The notes below the pieces were generated by a model. That model saw nothing but the letters and a program-made list of their open reading frames with translations, had not been told where the DNA came from and did no database searches. From contig CM020620.1 of the NCBI GenBank assembly GCA_009829735.1, positions 25,762,951-25,826,950 on the forward strand: 64,000 nucleotides of DNA, in the 5' to 3' direction. Numbering within the stretch: position 1 is the first letter of the stretch; the number at the start of each line of letters is the position of its first letter. The DNA is from Pyropia yezoensis. Its lineage: Eukaryota; Rhodophyta; Bangiophyceae; Bangiales; Bangiaceae. Position numbers and translations under genes: made by a program. Positions 8,666-18,573 of the stretch are shown here, one piece after another.

Positions 8666-9451
8666 ATGCCGGGGCATGCGGCGCACAGCCTTCATGGTGG
8701 GGCGGCTCACTTTGCTGTCGATGTGTTTGCAGACTACTTGCGCGTTTTTGGCTTGCTCACGGGTGCCCCCGGCGCCGCCGCTTCCCGTATCAGCGAGGAC
8801 GCCGCGGCAATGTGTCACGGCGGAATGGCCCCAGCAGCGGTGGCCGTGGCTGTCCAGTGGGAAAACCTGTACTGTGTGGCTGCCCGTGCGAGTGTCGGGC
8901 GCCCTCCGGCTCGGGAGCAGCCGGTGGCCTGCGAGCACGTGCCCACGGCCTTGCTCATTGCGTGTCGCGCCGTCTGTCGGCGGCTGCAGAGTTGTGGCCT
9001 GGCGGCGGAGGCGGCGGAAGCCGATCAAGAGCCCGTGCGGCTGATCTACTCTCTGATGGCGTTCAACGAGGCTGAGGGGCTGTCCGTCGCCATTGCCGAG
9101 CTGGCCCTCCGCGCGGTGTAGCAGGACGCCCATCCCACCGTGCGCGCCGCCTCGTTCGTTTCCGTCGCAGACGTTGCGTCCATGCGGCGTTGCGTGGACG
9201 CGGCAATGGCTCCCACCGGCACGGACACGGGTGCACGGCCGTCTGCGGTTTGTATCCCGGCGGACCTGGCCGTTGTCACTAAGTACCCTGACATGCACCT
9301 CGTCTTGGAAGCTGGCACCACCGCGACAGCGGCCGCTGTCGCGGGAGAGGCTACGGGGCAGCACGTTGAGGAGGCGGCGGTCCCGGAAGCCTCCCCGCCG
9401 TCCCGTCGCCGGAGTCTGCGCCTGGCCATGCGCAGCACACGGGGGCGATAG
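8666..9451 (+). pseudogene. Paralogue A of an unrecognised family, one in-frame stop
   Basis: The frame begins with ATG 8666 and is protein-like to 9118. It meets TAG at 9119-9121, then continues in the same frame to a stop ending at 9451 (261 codons before the final stop, counting the TAG). It is clearly homologous to the intact gene at 10402-11058: both have GLLTGxPGAA near the N-terminus, EHVPTALLIACRA / QYVPTAMLIACRA, and AELALRAV followed by QDAHP and a segment ending RCVDAA/HCVDAA. Where B has Trp (TGG), A has TAG, a single-base change. Homology resumes after the stop, so this is a nonsense mutation in a longer gene rather than a natural end. The tail is basic (SRRRSLRL). The fold looks all-helical; function unknown. 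A sequencing error at 9120 is the main alternative. Confidence 0.72.
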
Positions 9452-10012
9452 TGGAGGTAAGGGCCCAAGAAACCTGTTCCGCCTTCTTTTGTCTTTGACC
9501 CTGTGCCGTGCATCACCCGGTACATCCACGCCGTGTCGGGAAACGCCCGTTTGGAGAGCGCCTACGGGAGCTCACACGACGACTCTCTTGGTCTTGTGTG
9601 CGGAAAGCATATAAAGGATGCTGCCTTTTCTGTTTGGGGGGGGGGCGGGGCAATTTCTCATGCCCCACCCCTGAGAGCTACTTTGTCGCGTGTGGAACGC
9701 CTCTGTGCCAACACTTGACCACATGTTCTGTCTATGGTGAAAGAGATGTGGGCGGGTTGGAGGCGTATCATGTTTTGCATAGATCATTCCCATGCTTCTA
9801 CACGTTGTGTCTGTGGTCGTGTCCTTGGCCGACCGTGCGTTGGCGTTGTGTAGCGTGCCCCCGGCCCACCACCTGTACAAAAGACCGTATCGTCCACGCG
9901 CCTTACTCACCAATGCGGGCCACAATGGGGGGGGGGGGGGGGGGGCAGGCAGACAAGTACTTTTTTACCTTCTGTCCTCGCGCAGCTACGCAACGCGAGC
10001 TGCCGCGCCGCA
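9452..10012. other. Intergenic between A and the small ORF
   Basis: No gene seen. A TATA-like ATATAAAG lies at 9609-9616 on the plus strand, and G runs at about 9636-9646 and 9927-9944 are the only other notable features. Confidence 0.4.
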
Positions 10013-10426
10013 ATGGGCGAGGCGACAGACACGTCGGCCCACGCCCAGGCGCCCGTGCTGACCTGCTTGGCCGTCACTGCCCTCTTGCGCCTCGAAATGG
10101 GACCTCCACACGGGCCGAGGGCGTCTGGGGTACTCCGTATCCGTCCCATGGACCACAAACAAAAGACCGGGGACCCCGACGAGGCCATGGCGTACAGTAG
10201 CCGCCAGATAGGGAGGGGGGGGGGGGGGGGGGGGGGGGGGCGCCCGCAAGGGGCTTCCCAGGCACCCGTGTGGGGGCCTGGACACGTGATGGACAACGCG
10301 ATGGAAAACAATTTGTACAAGAGCCACCCATACATCCCCACGGACACCCAGTACCCGTCGTATAGACAAACCATCCACACAGTGCCGGCGCCGTGGACCT
10401 CCTACAATGGGACATTCGAGAAATAA
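10013..10426 (+). CDS. Hypothetical 137-aa ORF between paralogues A and B
   Basis: ATG 10013 opens a 137-codon frame. It contains a Gly tract encoded by a long G run at about 10217-10240, so the frame downstream of the run is uncertain. The C-terminal third is unusually Tyr/Asn/Pro-rich for this window (LYKSHPYIPTDTQYPSYRQT), which is atypical of random GC-rich frames. It overlaps the last 25 bases of gene B on the other strand. No family recognised. Confidence 0.3.
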   Translation: MGEATDTSAHAQAPVLTCLAVTALLRLEMGPPHGPRASGVLRIRPMDHKQKTGDPDEAMAYSSRQIGRGGGGGGGGRPQGASQAPVWGPGHVMDNAMENNLYKSHPYIPTDTQYPSYRQTIHTVPAPWTSYNGTFEK

Positions 10427-11058
10427 TCCCCCTCGGGATACCCACTCGCACTAAACAAGCCGGCGGGGGGGTCCAGCGCCGACGCGGGCGGGTCCCCATT
10501 GTCTCCGAGAGGGGCCTTGGCAGCGTCCACACAGTGTCGCATTGCAGAGACGTCCGCCGCGAACGCCGGTGCCACATGTGCCACTGGCGGGTGAGCGTCT
10601 TGCCACACCGCCCGGAGGGCGAGCTCCGCAACCGCAACAGCCAGTCCGTCGGCCGCGTTGAGTGCCACCACAGAGGAGATCAGCCGCAGGGGCTCTTCGT
10701 CGGCTGCCGCCCCTCGGGGTGTCAGACCCGATCCCTGCAGGCGGTCACAAGCGGCCCTACAGGCAATAAGCATGGCAGTCGGTACATACTGGGCGGCCAC
10801 AGGCTCTGGCCGCGCCGCCGGCCGGGGGTTGTTGAGACGGCCAGGAACAGAGTACGTGTTGTTCCACTCAAGGGCAATAAAGATCGCCGCCGCAGCCATT
10901 CCGCAACGGCTCCTCCCCGCCGTAAGGTCGTTGACGTGGGAGGAGGCGGCGCCGGGGACGCCCGTCAGCAGGCCAAAAAACCGCAGCACGAGCACAAACG
11001 TCTCGACGGCACCGTGCAGAGCGCCACCATTGGCGGTATGGATGGACCGACGCGGCAT
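10402..11058 (-). CDS. Paralogue B, intact, unrecognised family
   Basis: A minus frame from ATG 11058-11056 to the stop at 10404-10402 encodes 218 residues. An in-frame extension upstream exists but has no counterpart in paralogue A, so I start at MPRRSIHT, which aligns with MPGHAAHS of A. It shares about half its residues with A over 185 positions: VFGLLTG/FFGLLTG, the VPTA-LIACRA block, and AELALRAVWQDAHP. Several amphipathic Ala/Leu-rich segments suggest an all-helical protein. No signal peptide or membrane anchor is seen. A and B are convergent, so the pair looks like an inverted duplication. I cannot name the family; a cyclin-box-like helical arrangement crossed my mind but is not supported by a diagnostic motif. 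Confidence 0.68.
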   Translation of the reverse strand: MPRRSIHTANGGALHGAVETFVLVLRFFGLLTGVPGAASSHVNDLTAGRSRCGMAAAAIFIALEWNNTYSVPGRLNNPRPAARPEPVAAQYVPTAMLIACRAACDRLQGSGLTPRGAAADEEPLRLISSVVALNAADGLAVAVAELALRAVWQDAHPPVAHVAPAFAADVSAMRHCVDAAKAPLGDNGDPPASALDPPAGLFSASGYPEGDYFSNVPL

Positions 11059-12330
11059 CGTCACGGGTACCCCCCGCGGCGCACGGACAGGGCACACAGG
11101 GAATGCACCAGGGACAGGGCACACAGCACACAGGAAGAAAATAGGGATATTTAATCCAACAGGATGATCGCGTCTGTCGTCTCGCCTTGCACCTTGTTGA
11201 CACCCTTTCCACAAAGCAAGCATCCGTCCAGCACCACGTCAGCGTTTGCTCGGTCGCCCCAGTCCTAGTCGCAGTCTGATTGGTCCATTTTTTTCGCCGG
11301 GGGGTGTCGGTACGTAGCCTGACCGCGGATGACTTGTCGGTATTCGGGATGGCCGTGAGGCGCTGGCACTGTATCCTTCTCGCGGGACAATCTGACCACG
11401 GCGGGTAAATAAGACTGGCCAGAGAATCACCAGTTTCATAGTGTTTACATAGGAACCTGCGTCCGTCAGATGGTCCACGAGGTCCCCCATGGACCGTCAA
11501 AGCGCGCAAAGGGAGAGGCAAAAGGACGAGCAATGATCGCCGTGGCCGCTAAATAAAAATATTGGACCCGCACAGGCGAGGAGCTCCTCATGACGTTCTC
11601 GCGGGGTGTAGGGGGTGGACCAAAACATGGAGGTCAACAGATGTTACAGTACTGTATGTACGGAGGCACGGGGAGCCCCAGCCAGAAATCCGAGCAAGTG
11701 TTGTCTTGTTTTTTTTTTGTTTTTTTTGTTTGGGCTGGATTTCCAACGAGGTTACCTGTACATACAGTACAGTACACTGTACGTTCATGGCGTCCTCAGC
11801 GCCCAATGCGGTGTCCTGGTTTGGGATACGCTACAGCACAGCGGTAGAAGATCAGCCGACTGGGGCGGGCGAGGGCCCAGCTGGGTGCCACCTGCATCCA
11901 GTCTCTCAGCCAATGGGAATTCATTCCGTGACGTTGTCCGGACCAGATTTACCATCCCTACACTGATGCTCCCCTGCACGAGGCCGTTACGCTGCCAGCC
12001 GTTCCACAAGCGGCGACGACCGCGCAACAGCCTGCCGCGCATCGCGAGAGCGCGGTGTAGTCGAGAGTTACGTATCGTGATCGCAAATGGCCAGCCGTGT
12101 CTCGCCCTCGGTCAAGGACGTGCGCACCGCCACGGGGGATCCTCCGACGTGCGGGGTCGGGCTGTGATGGCGGTGGCGGGGCCGGGCTGTGACTGCACAG
12201 GCGGGGCGGTTAGGTCCGTGGGAGGGAGTGCGCGGGGCGGCGACGTTGGTGGGGGGGGTGGAGGCGGGGCGGGGTGGAGGGGCCAAGCCGGACACGGCGT
12301 CTTCTAGCGAAAACGTTGGCCCGTTCCTGA
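11059..12330. other. Intergenic, no convincing gene
   Basis: Contains AT-richer stretches (an A/T-rich motif AAATAAAAATATT near 11550 and T runs near 11710-11730) and a short self-complementary tract around 11758-11785 (CTGTACATACAGTACAGTAC). ORFs on both strands are unconvincing. Confidence 0.4.
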
Positions 12331-13374
12331 TTAACTGTCATCGGCCGGGCACACGCGCAGGGGTGGGGTGGAGTGGGGGGTTGTGTGGGCCGTGCGTCCG
12401 CACCGTTTGTAAATAATCTCGACGACATCATGCCATGATGGCAAAGCAAGGCGGCCCTCGGGCGGGACGTGGCGGGAAGCGTGGGGGAGCGGGAGGGGAG
12501 GGGGGGGGGGGGGGGGCGCGCGGGGGGGGGGGGGGGGGTGCCCGCCCCCCATCCCCGGGGACCACAGCAGCGGCTGATGGGGGGTGAGGGTCGTATCTAC
12601 AAACCGCGATTCCCCGTGCCCCACGTGTCCATCGGCAGGTGGTACCGCCCGTGTGCAATGTCCAAGGCCTGTTACCACAACGGCTTGGTGTGGCACCCGC
12701 GTCGAAATTATACCCCCCCGTTGGCCCTGGTGCACCACAGCGGGCGACGAGACGCGCCACGTGAAAAGCAAAGCCACACCCTGATTGGATGGTACGAAAT
12801 TACCCGTCTCTGTGGGACGGGGCCCCTGGAAAAGGCAAAGGGGCGTCCGGGGCACGCTCCCACGCCCGCCTACGACTGACAAGGGGGGGGGGGGGGGGGG
12901 GGGGTCGCGTACAGTATGGGTGTCCGAGCAAGCAGCGCTTGCTTCCACATCATCGGGCGAGCGTCCGTGCTGGTCTCGCGTGAGTCTGTTGTCAATGGAG
13001 CTCTGGAACCCTCTCTCCCATGCACCGTCCAAAAACGCGGCTTCACAGGCCACCCGCGCACCCGCGTCCTGGGAGGCTGTGAACAGGCCCCACACGCACA
13101 CAGTACGTGGATTGTCAATCGGTCCACATGCGCGCGGCTCGAGCGCGCGTCGCGATGCGCACGGTAAAAACGCGAGCACACGGCCACAAATCGCATCTCT
13201 TTGCACCTCAGCGGCGACACGGTCACGATCGCCGATACTGCCAACCAATGTGGGGCCCGGCTGCAGTAGGGGGCATACAGTGCTGGCCCTTGTCGCGGGG
13301 GGGCGGTTGCACACACATAGAGCATGTCGCCTCAGCCGCCTGGGGCGGCCTGGTCCCCACCCCCACCCACACAT
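12331..13374 (-). CDS. Hypothetical 347-aa ORF
   Basis: ATG at 13374-13372 opens a 347-codon minus frame that crosses G/C runs near 12880-12904 and 12500-12540. These are read as Pro tracts, so frame continuity is fragile. Protein-like patches include CVWGLFTASQDAGARVACEA and GVALLFTWRVSS. Plus-strand frames here also have protein-like patches (for example GRWYRPCAMSKACYHNGLVW around 12630-12690), so strand is undecided. No family recognised. Confidence 0.2.
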   Translation of the reverse strand: MCGWGWGPGRPRRLRRHALCVCNRPPATRASTVCPLLQPGPTLVGSIGDRDRVAAEVQRDAICGRVLAFLPCASRRALEPRACGPIDNPRTVCVWGLFTASQDAGARVACEAAFLDGAWERGFQSSIDNRLTRDQHGRSPDDVEASAACSDTHTVRDPPPPPPPLSVVGGRGSVPRTPLCLFQGPRPTETGNFVPSNQGVALLFTWRVSSPAVVHQGQRGGIISTRVPHQAVVVTGLGHCTRAVPPADGHVGHGESRFVDTTLTPHQPLLWSPGMGGGHPPPPPRAPPPPPPPLPLPHASRHVPPEGRLALPSWHDVVEIIYKRCGRTAHTTPHSTPPLRVCPADDS

Positions 13375-14167
13375 AACTCGCCCCCGGGGTTAGACGCTTC
13401 CCGGAGAGCGCCCCGCCCGGCCCTTCTCTCTCAACCGTCATTGGAGGCGCACCCCGTCCCGGTTTTTTTTGCCCGTGACGGATGATGGGTGCGCTTGTCG
13501 AGCACTGCGGACGGCCCAGGTATGTGCCTCGCGGCGCCGGGGGCGCGCGGCTTCGCACTAATCCCCAGCCGCCCATGGCGGGTGAAGGGGGGGCTTGACT
13601 AGTATTGGGGGCGGCCGCGGCCAGCACCCGGCAGCGCAGGGGGCGGGCGGGCGTGCCCGGGCCCTGCAGCTCCCCTCCTCCCTCCACCATGGGCGGGGCC
13701 CGCGGGCAAGGTGGACAAACGCGTGGCGTGAAAAAAATGGTCACGCACGGGAGGGTGCTGTGCGTGGTCGAGGAGCGTGCTCCTGGAGGGGCGCTAGTGT
13801 AGCCGATCCGCCCTTACGGACGCACTCTCTGTGACACACGCCTGTGCACAGGCAGCCTCCAACTGAACCAAACCCGCACCCACACTGTTGGTGGTTGCGC
13901 CCTTCCCCGCGCCCACCCGCCAGGGCCGCGGCGCCCCCATCACAATCCTGCCACACCCCCTTCTATCCCCGCGGGCTATTAAAGCCCTGCCGCGGGTGTG
14001 CCTCGGCACGGGGTCGTCGCAGGCTCCCCCACCCACCGCCCGCCCCGCACACTCCCTCACGGCAAAGAGACAGGCGGGCCTCACGGGTGTACTCCACCCC
14101 TGTCGTCCTGGCACCTCTTGCCCGTTCCCCAGTCCCGCCTCACCGCGACCCCCGCCCCTCGATTGGT

Positions 14168-14199
<32 letters not shown>

Positions 14200-14235
14200 A
14201 CATCGCCGGTGCCTTCCGCCCGGCATCCGGCCCTG
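13375..14235. other. Upstream region of gene C
   Basis: No gene seen. A TATA-like TATTAAA is at 13977-13983, about 250 bp before the C start codon. A long poly-C tract occupies about 14169-14199, just upstream of the ATG. Confidence 0.4.
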
Positions 14236-15264
14236 ATGGAGAACCAAGACGCGCCCAACTCCCCTGCTATGCCCATGATGGCCGCCCCCCCCGCCGCTCG
14301 CGGCCCGTTGTGGACCGCGACCCTGCGCGACAGCCGTGCTCGTGACCGCTGGGCGACTCTGCCGACGCACGTCGCCTTTTTTGCGTGGTCGCGTTTCACG
14401 TCCCTCTTCCCTTTGGCCGCGCCGGTACCGTCCAATGGCGTGGCAACCGACGGGCTGTTCTTGCACACTCCGTCAGAGCGGGAGGAGTTGATGGTCCTGC
14501 AGCACGTCTGCGACAAGGCCGACCTGCCGGTAGGTAGCCTGCCGTCCTTTGACCCGGACAACTACCCGGGCGACATCCCGACGGCGGTCCGCGAGGCGCT
14601 CGAGTACAAGGAGAATGCCGCCCACCTCGAGCGCTTCTTCCGTCGCAAGCACCGGGTACTGGTGTGTGCCTCCCAGGTCGAGTTTGTGTCCATGTCGCAC
14701 GACAACCTCACTGCCCTGTGTCCGGCGCTTCCCTTGTGGTGGTACCAGGTGGAGGTTCCGTACGGCATGCCCGTGGCACTCCACAACGTCGTCTCCCTCC
14801 GCGGTAGTCTGCTACAGTCCGACCGGCCTGAAAACGGGGCCGCAGCCGCCTTGTCCAGTTTGTGGCTGCTGAGCGTTGCCGTCGTGCTGGCGGGGTCCGT
14901 CGTATCGAAAAAGATTCTGTGGCTCATCCCTCAAGCCTTGGTGGACATCCTCGCCGACGCCGACTATGCGGCGCTGTGCAACGGGGACGACACGCTGCGC
15001 CACGTCTTGGGGGCAGCCCTCGAGCTTCTACGCCTGCTGTGGATCGATCAGTACGCGGTGGAGGCATTCTTCAAGGAAACCCTAGACGAGCGGCGCGCCT
15101 TGCGCTGCGAGTACCGCCCAGAGGGCGGCGCTGGCCGTGTGTACCTGCGGGAAAGCGTGGATCTCCCGGGCCTGCCCTGTACCTCGGACGTGCTGGCGGA
15201 CGTCGTGATGCCTAGCGTGGCGCCAATGCCTATCATTCCGCCCCCCCCCCATGAGCTTTGGTGA
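14236..15264 (+). CDS. Protein C, 342 aa, unrecognised, possible membrane segment
   Basis: ATG 14236 to a TGA ending at 15264 gives 342 residues. The open frame extends further upstream, but only through the poly-C tract, so I start at MENQDAPNSP. Composition is like a normal globular protein (many Trp, Tyr, Phe, His and acidic residues), unlike shadow frames. Residues 60-140 are charged and helical, including YKENAAHLERFFRRKHRVL. About residues 200-228 form one hydrophobic stretch (LSSLWLLSVAVVLAGSVV, then KKILWL) that could be a membrane span or a buried helix. The C-terminus is Pro-rich. It shows no similarity I can see to A or B. The A/T-rich promoter-like motif 250 bp upstream and the clean frame make this one of the more secure unknown genes in the first half. 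Function unknown. Confidence 0.65.
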   Translation: MENQDAPNSPAMPMMAAPPAARGPLWTATLRDSRARDRWATLPTHVAFFAWSRFTSLFPLAAPVPSNGVATDGLFLHTPSEREELMVLQHVCDKADLPVGSLPSFDPDNYPGDIPTAVREALEYKENAAHLERFFRRKHRVLVCASQVEFVSMSHDNLTALCPALPLWWYQVEVPYGMPVALHNVVSLRGSLLQSDRPENGAAAALSSLWLLSVAVVLAGSVVSKKILWLIPQALVDILADADYAALCNGDDTLRHVLGAALELLRLLWIDQYAVEAFFKETLDERRALRCEYRPEGGAGRVYLRESVDLPGLPCTSDVLADVVMPSVAPMPIIPPPPHELW

Positions 15265-15474
15265 GGGCTTCCCCGCCAGCATGTAGTCGAGTGGTGGCGG
15301 AGGTGGTGGAAGCAGTGGCTGGCTCGCCTCGTGTACACGAGGCGGGCATGTGGTAGCCGAGTGCGTGCCCTGACAGCGAGGGGGGGGTTCGTGAGCAGGT
15401 GGTGGGCTGGCACCGCCTGTGCGTCAACGTTTGCTTGTCCTGTGGGTCGGGTGGCCTTGTGTTTGCGTGTCCAG

Positions 15475-15723
15475 ATGTTCTCTGTGGTCCCCTGCCATGA
15501 CGGGTTGTCGTGTGTAGATTTAGAAAAAGGGGTCATTGTGGTCGTGGAAAAACGAGCATACTTGCATGCCAACGGCCGGCCAGAACATCAGCCACAGTGC
15601 CACACTATATGGCCCCTCCGATGCGAGTGGGTGGAGCACCTGCTGTCCCGTCGCCACTGTCACCGCCCCAACAGCTGTACCGGCGAAAAGGGTGACCGGG
15701 CACTGAGGCGGCCTGTATATTAG
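15475..15723 (+). CDS. Small hypothetical ORF, 82 aa
   Basis: ATG 15475 opens an 82-codon frame downstream of gene C. It is Cys/His-rich (MFSVVPCHDGLSCVDLEKG, then spaced C and H residues) and has a mixed composition. It could be a small protein or an exon. No recognised motif, and Cys/His spacing does not match a zinc finger I know. Confidence 0.22.
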   Translation: MFSVVPCHDGLSCVDLEKGVIVVVEKRAYLHANGRPEHQPQCHTIWPLRCEWVEHLLSRRHCHRPNSCTGEKGDRALRRPVY

Positions 15724-15946
15724 AGACAGGGGAAATGGACAGCGCAAACGTGTCGGAATGAGCTGGGCCGACCGTCTCCAAATGGGACAGCACGCGGATG
15801 GGGATCGCCAACCACCCACTTGGCGCGGGCACGTTCTCGCGCCCGTCACTACCGAGGCGGCGGCGATGGTGGGGGTGGTGGCAAAAAGGGGTGGGGGAGG
15901 TGGAAGGACTGGGCATGTCTAGGCGGGCGGCCGTCGCGACTTCGGC

Positions 15947-16005
15947 GGTCGACAACAGCACCGGTACGTACGCCCAACGCCGGTCGACAACGGCACCGGT
16001 ACGCC
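15947..16005 (+). repeat. Two imperfect 31-bp direct repeats
   Basis: GTCGACAACAGCACCGGTAC and GTCGACAACGGCACCGGTAC lie in tandem. No function assigned. Confidence 0.7.
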
Positions 16006-16204
16006 CGACTGGCGTGCGGCGCAGCCACCCCGCCATGGCGAGGGCAAAGGAAACCGTCTAGTGAAACCGCGATACACCACCTTGACAAACCCATTGCACA
16101 GTATTTGAGAGGAATTGTCAACATTCAAGTGACCAACACCGTCTACTTTATCAGTTGTGCGTGTATTTTGAAATATATTTCCTGCGAGTGCCGCGCAGCG
16201 CTCC

Positions 16205-16543
16205 GTTATGTACATAACAAGACGGGTGCGTGTGACCTCGACCGCTGTCGGGGCATGTCGGTAACCAATGAGATCGTGATAGACAAAAACTCAAACTTTG
16301 ATCACGAGTGTACGAAATCGTGCGATCGATGACGTGATCCGATTTTTGATGAATCACGCCTCCATATCATATGATAGTGTTCAGGTTACTTTTTCAACTG
16401 ATGGCGAGGACCACTTCTTAGTTGACAGGTAAACCTCATTTCCGTCCAACTGTTTCAGTGTGTACCGTTCGCGATCCTTGCGAACGCACATGAAAATAGT
16501 CGCGGCCCGGTGAGATTTCTTGGCATCTTGTTATGTACATAAC
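16205..16543. repeat. Segment bounded by palindrome GTTATGTACATAAC (copy 2)
   Basis: The palindrome occurs at 16205-16218 and 16530-16543, 325 bp apart, almost the same spacing as copy 1 at 6192-6532. The interior is AT-rich for this genome and contains no convincing gene. GCGAC follows the palindrome at 16544 and also at 6206, suggesting that more than the 14 bases is shared at some ends. Confidence 0.6.
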
Positions 16544-16865
16544 GCGACCCCGTCGCTGTGGTCGGTCCGCCTGAGTGCAGTATGAGTTCTGTAAGTACTT
16601 GGAGAATTAAGAGGTACGTGTATCTAGGAGTTTTTGCTACCAGATCACTTCACCTCTGTGGATCCGCGTGGGTGCGGGGCGGAGGTGGGGCTGGGGGTAG
16701 GGGGTGGGTGAGTTGGGGGGGGGGGGTGCGGGGGGGGGGGTGGGGGGGGGGGGGGGGGGGGTGGTTTTAGCCGCGCATTGTTGGTGTGTGTCGAGAGTGG
16801 GGTTGGTGGTGGCGGTGGCGGCGGTGGGGGCCAGAGGCCAGCCGACTCCGTTGCCGCCTCCACAG

Positions 16866-16995
16866 CCACCGCTGCCGCCACGCCGCCACGCCGCCACGCC
16901 GCCACGCCGCCACGCCGCCACGCCGCCACGCCGCCACGCCGCCACGCCGCCACGCCGCCACCGCGGCGCGGCGCCGCCACGCCGCCACGCCGTGC
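16866..16995 (+). repeat. CGCCGCCA 8-bp microsatellite
   Basis: About a dozen tandem 8-bp units (CCACGCCG), interrupted once by a GC-only patch. Upstream, 16700-16762 is a G-run-rich tract. Confidence 0.95.
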
Positions 16996-18573
16996 CAGCT
17001 GGTGCGCAACTTTTCAGCCTGGGCTGGCGATCGCGGTCGGCACCGCGTCGGCGGCGTCGGCCGCGGACCGTTTCCTGCGGACAATAACCCGGTTTTTATG
17101 CTGGTTATTTGGCCCAGGAATTACACATTGCAGGCCAGGAAACGCCCAGGAAACCCTCTCAATGAGACAACGAATCGATAACGGAACGCCGGTGAGAGTA
17201 CACCAGAGGAGAGAACATGACGTATGCTGTCCTCGGGAGCATCTGTGATGAAAGAACGCGGCAGTGACGCCACTATCCAGCACTGACGGTTCGGTTGCAC
17301 AGAACGTCTCGGATGCGCTCCCGAGAAACGCCCCGACTCGACGCCGGGCTGTCCGAACGCGGCGGGACGCGCATATGTCGAGCAGACACCCGGGCGTTCC
17401 GGGCTCGGGCTTTCGTCAGGTTCAGATCCGGCGAGATGCAGCAGGCGAAGCGGCAGGAGCATCCAGATCGCGTCTGGTTGACAGTAAATAGTTCAATGGA
17501 CAGCATGACTTGTATGGTACGTTGCAGAAAAAAGATACACGGAGCGTTCTTTTCTCATTCCTCCGAGAACCTTCGGGCCACAGGCCGGAGCCAATCAGGT
17601 GCCTTGCCGGTATGGCCCGGTGTAATGGGCCCCACATGAGCGGTGGTGGGTCCCTTTCGGGAAACCCTGCCAGCGTGCTCATTAAGTGAGACGGCGGGAG
17701 GGGGCTACACGCGGCGGGGTAGGCCACGACACGGGAAGTCGGACCGGTGCCGCGGGCAGCATCGACGACGGCGGGCTCAGCGACGACGACGGTGACGACG
17801 ACGACGACGATGGCGACGACGGCGGTGGCAGCAGCAGCGACGGCGGCGACGGCGGCTGCGGCGGCGGCGGCGGTGGCGGCGGCGGCGGTGGCGTCGGCGG
17901 TGGCGTCGGCGATGACGGCGGCGGCGGGGACGGCGACGACGCTGGTGGCGTCGGCTGCTGCGGCGGCCTGCCCGGCGGCCGAGGCGGAGGTCATGGCCAC
18001 CCTGCGTGTGCCGGTGCCCGGGGCGGCGGCGGCCCCGCGGGCCTGGGTGCCCATGGTGGCGGCCGCCGTGGTCGACGAGGCGGCCATGGTGACCGCAGCT
18101 GCAGCGGCGGTGATGGCTACGATTTTTCGGGGCAGAGAGGGGCAGTGGTTGACGGCCTTTTTTGTTGTGGGGTAGGGGAGTGCGCCTGGTGGCGGCGGCG
18201 GGGATGGTTTTTGATCGAGGGAGGGTGCCCGCGATAGCGACACGCGCTCTTCAATGGCGGTTGGGTTGACAGAGGGGGGGAGGGAGCGGGGGTATGGGGA
18301 GAGCTCTAGGCGGCCTGGGGGTACGGCAGCTGGGGTAAAGTAACCATTGTACATGGAACGGGGTGGGCGACGGCGTCGACGGTGGCGGTGTTACTGGCGC
18401 CGCCGGCGCTGATTTTTTGTCGTAGGAGGGGCAGGCTTGCCCGGCCGAGCTCAGGGTGGCTGTGCGGCCGACGCGGAGGTTCTCCCGGGCAAGCGGGAGC
18501 TATTTGGCTTGGCTGAGCACTTGGCTTGGTGCGGGTGGGAAGAGAGGATGTGAGGTAAAGCAGGAGCAGGGCG
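16996..18573. other. Low-complexity region with ambiguous ORFs
   Basis: 17750-18000 is a GGC/GAC trinucleotide-rich stretch that opens long frames on both strands: an Asp/Gly-rich plus frame at 17686-18237 and an Ala/Val-rich minus frame at 17422-18354. Neither carries a recognisable domain, and the trinucleotide repeat alone explains the openness. 17000-17690 shows nothing clear. Confidence 0.4.

Noticed and set aside
9119-9127. Programmed stop-codon readthrough at the TAG of paralogue A
   Set aside because: TAG-CAG is followed by GAC, not the CARYYA type context, and the intact paralogue has Trp here, so simple nonsense mutation or base error is more likely.
8666-11058. Cyclin-box identity for paralogues A and B
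   Set aside because: Helical order is loosely reminiscent, but the diagnostic cyclin-box Lys/Glu residues and motifs could not be placed.
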